Origin: Rathayibacter caricis DSM 15933
GTDB taxonomy: Bacteria; Actinomycetota; Actinomycetes; Actinomycetales; Microbacteriaceae
Assembly (NCBI RefSeq): GCF_003044275.1
Contig: NZ_PZPL01000001.1
Coordinates: 2,232,001 to 2,296,000 of the forward strand
Direction: 5' to 3'
Length of the DNA: 64,000 nucleotides
Position numbers and translations under genes: made by a program. Every line of letters begins with the position of its first letter. Position 1 is the stretch's first letter. Shown piece after piece: positions 58,201 through 64,000 of the stretch. Below the pieces are notes generated by a model. The model did no database searches, was not told the DNA's origin, and saw nothing but the letters and a program-made list of their open reading frames with translations.

Positions 58201-59131
58201 CGGCATGCCCGAGAACGACTCCGGAGCGGTCGAGTCCGTCGACGCCGAGGTCGCGAAGGTCGTCGAGCTGGTCCTCGAGCACGCGGTCATCCGCCCGCGC
58301 GAGTCGCTCATGGTGATCACCGCGAGCCCGCGTCACGCCGTGCGCGTGCAGCAGGCCGTCCTCACCGCGTTCGCCAAGCGCACCGACCTGAACGACTTCA
58401 TCCTCGGCGACCGACCCGAGCCGTTCACCGTCGTGACCCTCGAGCAGTCGGTCGCGCAGAGCCGCGACCGGGTCATCTTCTCGATCGGCTACGGCCGCAC
58501 TCCGCACGGACGGCTGCTGTCGAACTTCGGCGCGCTGGCCGAGGCGGGCGGCGAGCGGCTGCTCGCGGTCGGCATGACCAGGGCCCGTCGCTCGATGGAC
58601 ATCGTCTCGTGCTTCCGGCCCGGCGACATCGACGAGTCGCGGATGCGGCACGGCATGGTGGCGCTCGCGCAGGTGCTGCAGGAGGCGGAGGACCGCGTCC
58701 AGCCGAGCGACCGCGACGACTACTCCGAGCCGATGCTGGTCGATCTGGCCGCACGCCTCGAGCGCCGCGGGCTGAGGGTGAACATCGGGCACAAGGGCAA
58801 GCTGGCGCTGGTGGCCGCGCACGGGACGCGGGCCGTCGTGGTCGAGACCGACCGCGACGTCAGCACGCAGAGCCTCCGGGTCTCGCTGCGGCTGCGTCCG
58901 GAGCTGCTGCGCCGTCTCGGCTGGCACTACCTGCGCGTGCACAACTTCGAGCTGTTTGCCGACCCCGAGGCCGTGGCCGCACGGGTCGCAGGGCTGATCG
59001 GGGGTCCGGCCGACGAGGCTCCGGCACCCGAGCCCGAGACGCCGGCTCCCGCGGTCGTCGCGACGGCGGCGCCGGCGCCCGTGTCGAGCGAGACCCAGCC
59101 GATCGAGATCCAGCCGCGCGACGACGCGTGA
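55274..59131 (+). CDS. large SF1 helicase-like protein with degenerate ATPase motifs
   Basis: 1285 aa from GTG 55274. The first 300 residues match the N-terminal region of bacterial DNA2/UPF1-like helicases of the DUF4011/AAA group (GGLPPFISGKTTLLSS and EFTAPVLLRPLAIRRYGRDF). At about 323-334 the Walker A reads LPGTGGTQT, with Gly where SF1 helicases have Lys (GTGKT). The Walker B region reads TVFLVDAGATTL instead of DEAxx. TRSYRAGG, VTLEQSVAQSRDRVIF and GMTRARRSMDIV keep the SF1 C-terminal motifs in weakened form. The end (LRRLGWHYLRVHNFELFADPEAVAARV) resembles an MTES_1575-like nuclease domain. Probably an ATPase-dead or atypical relative. Coupled to a small ORF by GTGA. Confidence 0.85.
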   Translation: MQRVDDFPGAGPVATSPESGDPREASALQLSSTTTSPGQVTSGEAGYRSGNVADPVWQSWRDELAKVGGPSPLLHFVDSPRTRIELSTTHPGGLPPFISGKTTLLSSLIRDELALRTAKNAAAAITDKGIELRSVRGIEGVHLAIGLAQWRAGETEFTAPVLLRPLAIRRYGRDFELKLKGQPFFNPQLARALKQQFGITVDPEQFVELAVQSGVFKPQPVIDQLRGLTSHLPWFAVHPRLVVSSFADVAGDMLRDARMLEHPVLDAVAGNPAAKRSLQQSQKVASIIPQDERPPATDNLLLDADAEQEQVIANIAAGNSLVVKTLPGTGGTQTIVNAIGALAAQHKRVLVVGARRSSLDSIHQRLVSAGLGGIAVGPRTLRRDLIQSIGRNEKAARPFVSEIDDALLRLRKVLLDYRGALSRRDDSFGVSALQALEELARLSQLRTPPSTTARLERRAVTALAHSRPEATRMLIESARLGEFRYGPGDSPWYGAHFDSTSEAEAAHELAKRLHLRDLPRLLDRAQDVIGQTRMRPFESVAELGIYLRLLQDVRETLDKFQPAVFDRSIQDLIVATSPRRDAAEMSSTNRRRLKKLAREYMRPGAHVTDLNASLRRVQQQRTLWQRYAVAGTVPEVPVGVADVQVAYQQVADDLGRLDEPLGRRGTNVQLASLPLAELASMVSGLAEDSEVLANLQERTTLLSTLREWGLDPLLADLSRRHVPAELVAIELDLAWWRSALEIMLTDERALLGGNTSVLDRLEADFKLVDEAHAASSAELLAWKLSETWKIGLVDWPQERDALRALLRTEAATTPQELQKAAPHLSRVLAPAWLVSPYEVHRIGTETTFDTVFLVDAGATTLAENVGAIRRAKQVVAFGDPVTQTPTPFGLRVDESVEFGSTATRTDVEALHAQSALARLGELLNTVTLTRSYRAGGEDLAELVNRRFYGGRIDSLPWAGSFLGHDSLRFHYIASGHGMPENDSGAVESVDAEVAKVVELVLEHAVIRPRESLMVITASPRHAVRVQQAVLTAFAKRTDLNDFILGDRPEPFTVVTLEQSVAQSRDRVIFSIGYGRTPHGRLLSNFGALAEAGGERLLAVGMTRARRSMDIVSCFRPGDIDESRMRHGMVALAQVLQEAEDRVQPSDRDDYSEPMLVDLAARLERRGLRVNIGHKGKLALVAAHGTRAVVVETDRDVSTQSLRVSLRLRPELLRRLGWHYLRVHNFELFADPEAVAARVAGLIGGPADEAPAPEPETPAPAVVATAAPAPVSSETQPIEIQPRDDA

Positions 59132-59340
59132 CCGAGGACCCGCCGACCGCCGCACCCGCCGGAGCCGATCGCCCGCTCCGGCGCTCGCGCGGCGGTCGGC
59201 GGGCGACCCTGCCTGCGAAGCCCGGCACGGACCCGTCGCCGCACGACGCCCCCGTGCCCGACCCCGAGGTGCCGCCTCTCCGCCCCGACACCGGCCCGAA
59301 CGACTCCCGCCTCCGCCAGGACGTCCCGCCCCACTACTGA
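59128..59340 (+). CDS. small proline-rich hypothetical protein
   Basis: 70 aa from GTG 59128, overlapping the helicase-like stop as GTGA. Pro/Arg/Asp-rich and disordered (PEVPPLRPDTGPNDSRLRQD), no helix or domain. The coupling argues that it is translated; it may be an accessory tail of the helicase-like protein. Confidence 0.55.
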   Translation: MTEDPPTAAPAGADRPLRRSRGGRRATLPAKPGTDPSPHDAPVPDPEVPPLRPDTGPNDSRLRQDVPPHY

Positions 59341-59403
59341 GCCGTGCGGCGTCGTCCGGCGCCTCTGCTGCGCGGACTGACCGCTGAGAAGCGGCCACTT
59401 TCT

Positions 59404-59499
59404 GCTGATCGAGTAGCCCGCGCAGCGGGCGTATCGAGATCCGCATCACCGGGGGACAGGTGGTCTCGGTACGCCGCCTGCGGCGTCTACTCGACCAGC
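59404..59499. repeat. REP-like palindromic pair
   Basis: Two 38-bp units in inverted orientation, 59404-59441 and 59462-59499. Left unit: GCTGATCGAGTAG, a GC-rich internal hairpin (CCCGCGCAGCGGG), then CGTATCGAGATC. The reverse complement of the right unit reads GCTGGTCGAGTAG, internal GCCGCAGGCGGC, then GTACCGAGACC. Stems differ by compensating changes, so structure is conserved, not just sequence. Similar GATCGAGTAG...GTATCGAGATC elements occur in Microbacteriaceae genomes (from memory). Confidence 0.7.
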
Positions 59500-59593
59500 G
59501 GGGGAGGGGATGCCGCCCCTGCTGGCGACAACTCGGCCACCTCGGTGCGACGCGGAGCCGTCCACAGGGCGACCTCCGCAGGGTGCAGGTGCC

Positions 59594-59621
59594 GTCCGAA
59601 ACGCGTGTGAGCGTTTCGGAC
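59594..59621. repeat. perfect 11-bp hairpin
   Basis: GTCCGAAACGC / GCGTTTCGGAC with loop GTGTGA. It lies midway between the REP pair and the mscL terminator. It may be an operator, part of the repeat block or a terminator for the plus-strand helicase operon. Confidence 0.6.
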
Positions 59622-59675
59622 GCACCGTCCGCACAACGCTCTGCGGAACGCGCCCACCTCGGGAAGCCGACCGCG

Positions 59676-59704
59676 GTTCTTCCTCGCCGCTGGCGAGGAA
59701 GAAC
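59676..59704 (-). terminator. mscL terminator hairpin
   Basis: GTTCTTCCTCGCC / GGCGAGGAAGAAC is a perfect 13-bp stem with a 3-nt loop, starting 9 nt past the stop of minus-strand mscL. It is the strongest hairpin in the window. Confidence 0.75.
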
Positions 59705-59712
59705 AGAGCAGT

Positions 59713-60165
59713 TCAGTCGACGTGCTTGCCCGAGTTGGCGGTCGTGGCGGTGCCGCCGTTGGCGAGCAGGTCGCGGATGTCGGCGAGGAGCTCGAGCTCG
59801 GTCGGCGCCTTGTCCTCGGCAGCGGGAGCGTCGTCCATCTTCTTCTTGAACGCCGCGTTCTTGAGATGGTTGATCGGCAGGACGAAGGCGAAGTACAGCA
59901 CGAACGCGACGATCACGAACTGGATGAGGGCCGAGAGGACCGAACCCCACGCCAGGACCGACGCGTCCTGGCCATTACCGGCGGGACGGATCTGCCAGAC
60001 CAGCGAGTCCAGCGACGACGCGTCGAAAATCACTCCGATGAGCGGGTTGAAGATGCCCGTCACGATCGCGTTGACGATGGTGGTGAACGCCGCGCCGATG
60101 ACCACGGCGACAGCCAAGTCGATGACGTTGCCGCGGAGGATGAACTCCTTAAAGCCGTTGATCAT
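59713..60165 (-). CDS. mscL: large-conductance mechanosensitive channel MscL
   Basis: 150 aa from ATG 60165. INGFKEFILRGNVIDLAVAVVIGAAFTTIVNAIVTGIFNPLIG is the MscL N terminus and first helix; VLSALIQFVIVAFVLYFAFVLPINHL is the second. The pentameric channel opens on membrane stretch to release solutes in osmotic downshock. The C-terminal helix (PTELELLADIRDLLAN) is the usual cytoplasmic bundle. Confidence 0.97.
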   Translation of the reverse strand: MINGFKEFILRGNVIDLAVAVVIGAAFTTIVNAIVTGIFNPLIGVIFDASSLDSLVWQIRPAGNGQDASVLAWGSVLSALIQFVIVAFVLYFAFVLPINHLKNAAFKKKMDDAPAAEDKAPTELELLADIRDLLANGGTATTANSGKHVD

Positions 60166-60237
60166 GGTCTGTTCCGTTTCTGCCGGCGGGCGGAGGGTCG
60201 TGCGCGGAGGTGTGTCGCCGAGTGCGAGACGTCGAGG

Positions 60238-60624
60238 TCAGCTCCCTGAGGACGACGACCCGGAGGAGGAGGAGGATCCGGAGGAGGAGGAGCCCGAGGA
60301 CGAGGATCCCGAGGAACCCGACGACGACGACGACGACCCTCCCGACGAGGAGCCTCCCGACGACGACCCGCCCGTGGACGCCGGCGCCGGCGTCGAGCCC
60401 CCCGACGACGACGAGTCCGACCCCGACGACGACCCCTTCGCCCCGGACGAGCGCGAATCCGTGCGGTAGAACCCGGACCCGTTGAAGGTCACGCCGACCG
60501 CGCTGAAGACCTTGCGCAGCGCGCCCTGGCAGCTCGGGCACTCCGTGAGGGTGTCGTCCGTGAACTTCTGCTGGATGTCGAAGGCGTTGCCGCACTGCGT
60601 GCAGCGGTAGGAGTAGGTGGGCAC
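60238..60624 (-). CDS. FmdB-family zinc-ribbon protein
   Basis: 128 aa from ATG 60624. PTYSYRCTQCGNAFDIQQKFTDDTLTECPSCQGALRKVFSAVGVTFNGSGFYRTD is the FmdB domain: two CxxC pairs binding one zinc and the C-terminal GSGFYxTD. The rest is a Gly/Ser-rich low-complexity tail (about residues 66-128) ended by the stop. FmdB-type proteins are putative regulators; the homolog regulates formamidase/amidase genes. Confidence 0.93.
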   Translation of the reverse strand: MPTYSYRCTQCGNAFDIQQKFTDDTLTECPSCQGALRKVFSAVGVTFNGSGFYRTDSRSSGAKGSSSGSDSSSSGGSTPAPASTGGSSSGGSSSGGSSSSSSGSSGSSSSGSSSSGSSSSSGSSSSGS

Positions 60625-60676
60625 TGGTGCTCCTGAAGCGAAGGGGGAGTGAGGAGGGGGAGGAGGAGGAGTGCGC

Positions 60677-61261
60677 TCAGCGCGCGATGTCGAGGACGCC
60701 CGAGGGCGTCACAACGCCGTCGACGGCCTGGTCGTGCACCTCGCTGGGCACGTGGTCGACGAGCTCGCTGTCGAAGACGACCGCGTAGACCGGCGGGCAC
60801 TTCTCCATCGAGCCGAGGGTCTTGTCGAAGTAGCCGCGGCCCCAGCCCATCCGCATGCCCGTCCGGTCGACGGAGGCGGCCGGGACGATGATCAGGTCGA
60901 CGTCGTTGATCGCGATCGGTCCGAGGAGGGCGCCGACCGGCTCCGGCATCCCGAACAGGCCCTGCGTCTCGGTGTGCCCGTCGCCGACGGCCCAGTCGAG
61001 GAGCCCGTCCTGGCGGGAGATGGGGAAGAGGACCCGGATGCCGTGGCTCTCGGCCCAGCCGAGGAACGGGCGGGTGCTCGGCTCGTCGGGCGCCGACAGG
61101 TAGCACGCGATCGACCCGGCGCCGTGACGGGTGACCAGGTCGATGAGGTGCTCCGTGATGCGGGCCGTGGCCTGCTCGCGAGCGGTGGTCGTCTGCGTGC
61201 GTCGGCGCTCGCGCAGCTCGGCGCGCAGCGCCCGCTTCTCGTGAGTGGTGTCGGCTGGCAT
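60677..61261 (-). CDS. 5-formyltetrahydrofolate cyclo-ligase
   Basis: 194 aa from ATG 61261, 6 nt from TAGACT on the minus strand. KRALRAELRERRR at the N terminus binds the ATP phosphate region; GMRMGWGRGYFDKTL is the ligase signature; the C-terminal VVFDSELVDHVPSEVHDQAVDGVVTP motif is standard. Converts 5-formyl-THF to 5,10-methenyl-THF with ATP, recycling folate. Divergent from galU. Confidence 0.94.
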   Translation of the reverse strand: MPADTTHEKRALRAELRERRRTQTTTAREQATARITEHLIDLVTRHGAGSIACYLSAPDEPSTRPFLGWAESHGIRVLFPISRQDGLLDWAVGDGHTETQGLFGMPEPVGALLGPIAINDVDLIIVPAASVDRTGMRMGWGRGYFDKTLGSMEKCPPVYAVVFDSELVDHVPSEVHDQAVDGVVTPSGVLDIAR

Positions 61262-61404
61262 GCGCTCAGTCTAGATCGGGGGTGACCGGCGGGATCGGCG
61301 GTGGTGGGGCGCGCTGAGTGCCGCTCATCCGGGGGTGACCCAGAACAGGGGCCGACCGCCTGCTCCCCGACTCTCCGCGAAACATCCGCGACCATCACCG
61401 CCGC

Positions 61405-61410
61405 TATAGT
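61405..61410 (+). promoter_or_regulatory. -10 box of galU
   Basis: TATAGT ends 8 nt before ATG 61419, giving a leaderless or near-leaderless galU mRNA. No good -35 is visible. Confidence 0.5.
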
Positions 61411-61418
61411 GACGCCCC

Positions 61419-62309
61419 ATGGGCACTCGTATCCGCAAAGCCGTCATCCCTGCCGCCGGTCTCGGCACCCGCTTCCTGCCGGCGACCAAGGCCATCCCCA
61501 AGGAGATGCTGCCGGTCGTCGACAAGCCGGCGATCCAGTACGTGGTGGAGGAAGCGGCGGACGCCGGTCTCCAGGACGTCCTCGTCATCATCGGGCGCAA
61601 CAAGAACGCGCTCGCCAACCACTTCGACTCGGTCCCCGAGCTCGAGCTCAACCTCAGCAAGAAGGCCGACGACGCCAAGCTGGCCCACGTCAAGTACGCG
61701 AGCGACCTGGCCGACGTGCACTTCGTCCGCCAGGGCGAGCCGAAGGGCCTCGGCCACGCCGTCTCCCGCGCGCAGCGCCACGTGGGTGACGAGCCCTTCG
61801 CCGTCCTCCTGGGCGACGACCTCATCGACGCCCGCGACCCCCTCCTGACCCGCATGATCGACGTCGCCGAGCAGCGCGACACGACCGTCGTGGCACTGCT
61901 CGAGGTCGATCCCGACCAGATCCACCTGTACGGCTGCGCTGCGGTCGAGGCCACCGACGAGGACGACGTGGTGCGCATCACCGGTCTCGTCGAGAAGCCC
62001 TCGAAGGAGGACGCGCCCTCCAACCTCGCGATCATCGGCCGCTACGTCCTCAAGCCGGACGTGTTCGGCGTGCTCGAGGAGACCCAGCCCGGCAAGGGCG
62101 GCGAGATCCAGCTGACCGACGCGCTCGAGCGCATGGCGCAGGACCCGGCCGAGTTCGGCGGAGTCTACGGCGTCGTGTTCCGCGGACGCCGCTACGACAC
62201 GGGCGACAAGCTCGACTACATCAAGGCGATCGTGCAGCTCGCGTCCGACCGTCCCGACCTGGGCGAGGACCTCAAGCCGTGGCTGAAGGACTTCGTCAGC
62301 ACGCTCTGA
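61419..62309 (+). CDS. galU: UTP-glucose-1-phosphate uridylyltransferase
   Basis: 296 aa from ATG 61419. AVIPAAGLGTRFLPATKAIPKEMLPVVDKPAIQYVVEEA is the nucleotide-binding N terminus with the GxGTRxLPxTK motif; FVRQGEPKGLGHAV, VLLGDDLIDA, GLVEKPSKEDAPSNLAIIGRYVL and the C-terminal RRYDTGDKLDYIKA complete the enzyme. Makes UDP-glucose for cell-wall and storage sugars. Confidence 0.97.
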   Translation: MGTRIRKAVIPAAGLGTRFLPATKAIPKEMLPVVDKPAIQYVVEEAADAGLQDVLVIIGRNKNALANHFDSVPELELNLSKKADDAKLAHVKYASDLADVHFVRQGEPKGLGHAVSRAQRHVGDEPFAVLLGDDLIDARDPLLTRMIDVAEQRDTTVVALLEVDPDQIHLYGCAAVEATDEDDVVRITGLVEKPSKEDAPSNLAIIGRYVLKPDVFGVLEETQPGKGGEIQLTDALERMAQDPAEFGGVYGVVFRGRRYDTGDKLDYIKAIVQLASDRPDLGEDLKPWLKDFVSTL

Positions 62310-62337
62310 CGACGAGGTCGCGCCTCGCACAGCACCG

Positions 62338-62369
62338 ACGGGATCCCCTGCTCCGGCGGGGGATCCCGT
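62338..62369 (+). terminator. galU terminator hairpin
   Basis: ACGGGATCCCC / GGGGATCCCGT is a perfect 11-bp stem with a 10-nt loop, 29 nt past the galU stop and before the rimJ gene. No T-tract, as is usual in this GC range. Confidence 0.65.
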
Positions 62370-62460
62370 GCGTGCGGGCCGGATCCGCGGGCCCGGTGAG
62401 CCTTCCGACCGCTCCGGTCCACCCCTCTCCGCCCCTCCGATCCCGCAGTACAGTCGGGAC

Positions 62461-63186
62461 ATGCCGCTGCCAGTCCCGACACTCTCCGAGGGTCGAGTCA
62501 CCATCCGCCCGATCCGGGTCCGCGACGCCCGCCCCCTCGAGCGCGAGCTGATCGCCAACCGGGCCTGGCTGCGGCAGTGGGAGGCGTCCGATCCCCGCGG
62601 CGGCGCCGCGTTCGACGTGCGTGCGAGCATCCGCTCGCTGCAGCAGAACGCCCGCGCCGGGGGAGGGGTCCCGTTCCTGATCGAGTGGGACGGCGAGCTC
62701 GCCGGGCAGCTGAACATCTCGAACATCGGCTACGGCTCGCTCTCGTCGGGATCGATCGGCTACTGGGTGGCCGAGCGGTTCGCCGGCCGCAGCATCACTC
62801 CGATCGCCGTCGCCCTCGCGACCGACCACGCGTTCCTCGATCTGGGTCTGCACCGGATGGAGATCTGCATCCGGCCCGAGAACCGCCCGAGCCTGCGCGT
62901 GGTCGAGAAGCTCGGCTACCGCTACGAGGGCCTCCGGCGCCGGTTCATCCACATCAACGGCGACTGGCGCGACCACTTCTGCTTCGCCCTCGTGGCGGAG
63001 GAGGTGCCGCGCGGCGTCCTGCGCCGCTACCTCGACGGCCAGGTGCCGCACGACGTGGGCACTCCGAGCGAGGCCGACCAGCGCGCGTCGCACCGCTCGG
63101 GTCTCTCCGGACCGCCGGACGGCGCGGGGATCCCCCGGACGGGGAGCCGCCTTCTCGGCGATCCGCGCGGACACACCTACCCGTAA
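62461..63186 (+). CDS. rimJ: GNAT acetyltransferase, RimJ-like
   Basis: 241 aa from ATG 62461, 6 nt behind TACAGT (leaderless). VTIRPIRVRDARPLERELIANRAWLRQWE is the RimJ/L opening; GSIGYWVAERFAGRSITPIAVALATDHAFLDLGLHRMEICIRPENRPSLRVVEKLGYRYEGLRRRF is the acetyl-CoA fold of protein N-acetyltransferases. The C-terminal 50 residues are low complexity. It lies between galU and a membrane protein as in mycobacteria (there moeA separates galU and rimJ). Confidence 0.93.
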   Translation: MPLPVPTLSEGRVTIRPIRVRDARPLERELIANRAWLRQWEASDPRGGAAFDVRASIRSLQQNARAGGGVPFLIEWDGELAGQLNISNIGYGSLSSGSIGYWVAERFAGRSITPIAVALATDHAFLDLGLHRMEICIRPENRPSLRVVEKLGYRYEGLRRRFIHINGDWRDHFCFALVAEEVPRGVLRRYLDGQVPHDVGTPSEADQRASHRSGLSGPPDGAGIPRTGSRLLGDPRGHTYP

Positions 63187-63225
63187 TGACGGACGGGACA
63201 CCCTCCGACTCCTAGCGTGGGTCGC

Positions 63226-64000
63226 ATGAGTAGCGACTGGCTGGGTGGGGGCGTCGTCTGGGCGCTCGCCGCCGTTCTGTGGGTCGCCTACCTGATCCCC
63301 ACGTGGATGCGCCGACGGTCGTACAACGCGACCGAGCGCAACGCGGTGAGGCTGCAGCAGACGCTGCGGATCCTCGCCGAGACCGCGGAGGTGCCCGAGC
63401 ACGTGCGTGCGGAGGCGACGGCCCGCGAGGTCGCGCTGCAGCAGCGCACCCTCCGGGCCACCGAGACACGACGACGAGCCGAAGAGAAGGCACAGGCGAT
63501 GGAGCTGGCACAGGCGGAGAAGGCGGCGCGCGAGGCGCTGCGACGAGCATCCGCGACCACGGAGCAGAGCACTCGCACGGAGCCGGGTGTGCTGCGCTGG
63601 CGTCAGGGTGCGGCGGCGGCGGTCCTGGTCGGAATGGTCGCCGGCCTGGTCGGGCTCGTGATGCTGCCGTTCGGCGGCACCGCGGTGGTGCCCTCGCTCG
63701 GCGCACTGCTCCTCGTCGCGGGAGTCGCGACACTGCTGGTGCTGGCTCCCGGGCGCCGTCGTGCGGCGGCTCCCGCGGCGGAGGCGTCGACGTCGGTCCC
63801 CGTCTCGCGTCGCCCCGCCGAGGTCTTCGAGGCCGAGCTCGCGCAGGACGCACCCGCGGAGGAGGAGTCGGCGGTCGCGGAGGAGGCGGCGAGCTGGACG
63901 CCCAAGCCGCTGCCCAAGCCGCTGTACCTCTCGCGGGGCACCGTGGCCGCGAGCGCCATGGCGTCGATCGACGCCGTCGAGCGCCTGCGTGCCGCAGCAG
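63226..64000 (+). CDS. membrane protein, 3' end outside window
   Basis: 258 codons visible from ATG 63226 (7 nt behind TAGCGT), no stop before the edge. One helix at residues 8-25 (GGVVWALAAVLWVAYLIP), a charged coiled segment (about 40-115), a second helix pair at about 125-168, then an acidic tail with PVSRRPAEVFEAELAQD. Position after galU-rimJ matches the Rv0996-type membrane protein of mycobacteria. Function unknown. Confidence 0.75.
   Translation, partial: MSSDWLGGGVVWALAAVLWVAYLIPTWMRRRSYNATERNAVRLQQTLRILAETAEVPEHVRAEATAREVALQQRTLRATETRRRAEEKAQAMELAQAEKAAREALRRASATTEQSTRTEPGVLRWRQGAAAAVLVGMVAGLVGLVMLPFGGTAVVPSLGALLLVAGVATLLVLAPGRRRAAAPAAEASTSVPVSRRPAEVFEAELAQDAPAEEESAVAEEAASWTPKPLPKPLYLSRGTVAASAMASIDAVERLRAAA

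Noticed and set aside
55319..59950. Very long minus-strand open frame (1543 codons) opposite the helicase-like gene
   Set aside because: A GC-rich codon-pattern shadow: Arg/Gly/Ala/Asp-heavy, no domain, no ribosome site, fully antisense to a gene with recognisable motifs.
60238..60440. Acidic plus-strand peptide rich in Asp/Glu/Pro opposite the FmdB tail
   Set aside because: Antisense image of the Gly/Ser repeat tail of the FmdB-like protein.
1..64000. CRISPR array, tRNA or rRNA gene
   Set aside because: No regularly spaced repeats of 20-40 bp and no tRNA-like GTTCRANNC arm with matching acceptor stem was found by eye on either strand; a tool search could still find one.

Overview
The window is high-GC actinobacterial DNA. 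Most of it (about 17.3-64 kb) has the coding style and gene content of Microbacteriaceae (Rathayibacter/Curtobacterium/Clavibacter-like): a mycobacterial-type galU-rimJ-membrane protein cluster, F420 genes (fgd, fbiC), mscL, an FmdB-type zinc ribbon, and many genes whose TANNNT -10 box lies 5-8 nt from the start codon (leaderless mRNAs). The genus assignment is an inference from memory of gene neighbourhoods.

Region A (1-17.2 kb) is a lower-GC accessory island with looser packing, broken genes and defence-type domains. In order it holds: an ABC exporter operon (first gene cut by the window edge); a gene graveyard (lectin-like fragment, frameshifted zinc-ribbon gene, DUF2188 remnant); a small predicted beta-barrel protein followed by two phosphoribosyltransferase-like proteins, one membrane-anchored, bracketed by a degenerate direct repeat; a GIY-YIG protein; a DUF4209 (RNxxxHG) protein; and the main find, a tightly overlapping operon at 10.79-16.29 kb. 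That operon encodes a Dcm-type cytosine methyltransferase, a MORC-like GHKL ATPase with a C-terminal PD-(D/E)xK-like domain, a possible 28-codon ORF, a Vsr endonuclease, and a second GHKL ATPase with a C-terminal TIR domain. Every junction is a 4-nt ATGA/GTGA overlap. A twin-HTH protein sits at the right edge, at the apparent island/core junction near 17.23 kb.

Region B (17.3-32.4 kb) is core genome: a secreted M1 aminopeptidase, an ECF transporter (dual ATPase, T and S components) co-transcribed with a siderophore-interacting protein behind a DtxR/IdeR-like iron box, a divergent AraC regulator, an MFS exporter, a GDSL hydrolase, and DUF429, ThuA-like and MarR genes.

Region C (32.5-49.6 kb): a TetR pseudogene; a giant phosphotransferase-aminotransferase fusion; a monooxygenase/hydrolase pair; an fgd-fbiC operon in which the CofH half of FbiC lacks its iron-sulfur cysteine motif; a sugar kinase, an isochorismatase-like hydrolase with an NCS1 permease, an M20 peptidase with an SRPBCC protein, and an ECF sigma/anti-sigma pair.

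Region D (49.6-64 kb): a DedA protein, a CPH-type P1B copper ATPase behind a CsoR-like palindrome, several membrane and VOC proteins, a 1285-aa helicase-like protein with degenerate Walker motifs, a palindromic repeat pair with two strong hairpins, mscL, FmdB-like, 5-formyl-THF cyclo-ligase, galU, rimJ and a membrane protein running off the end.
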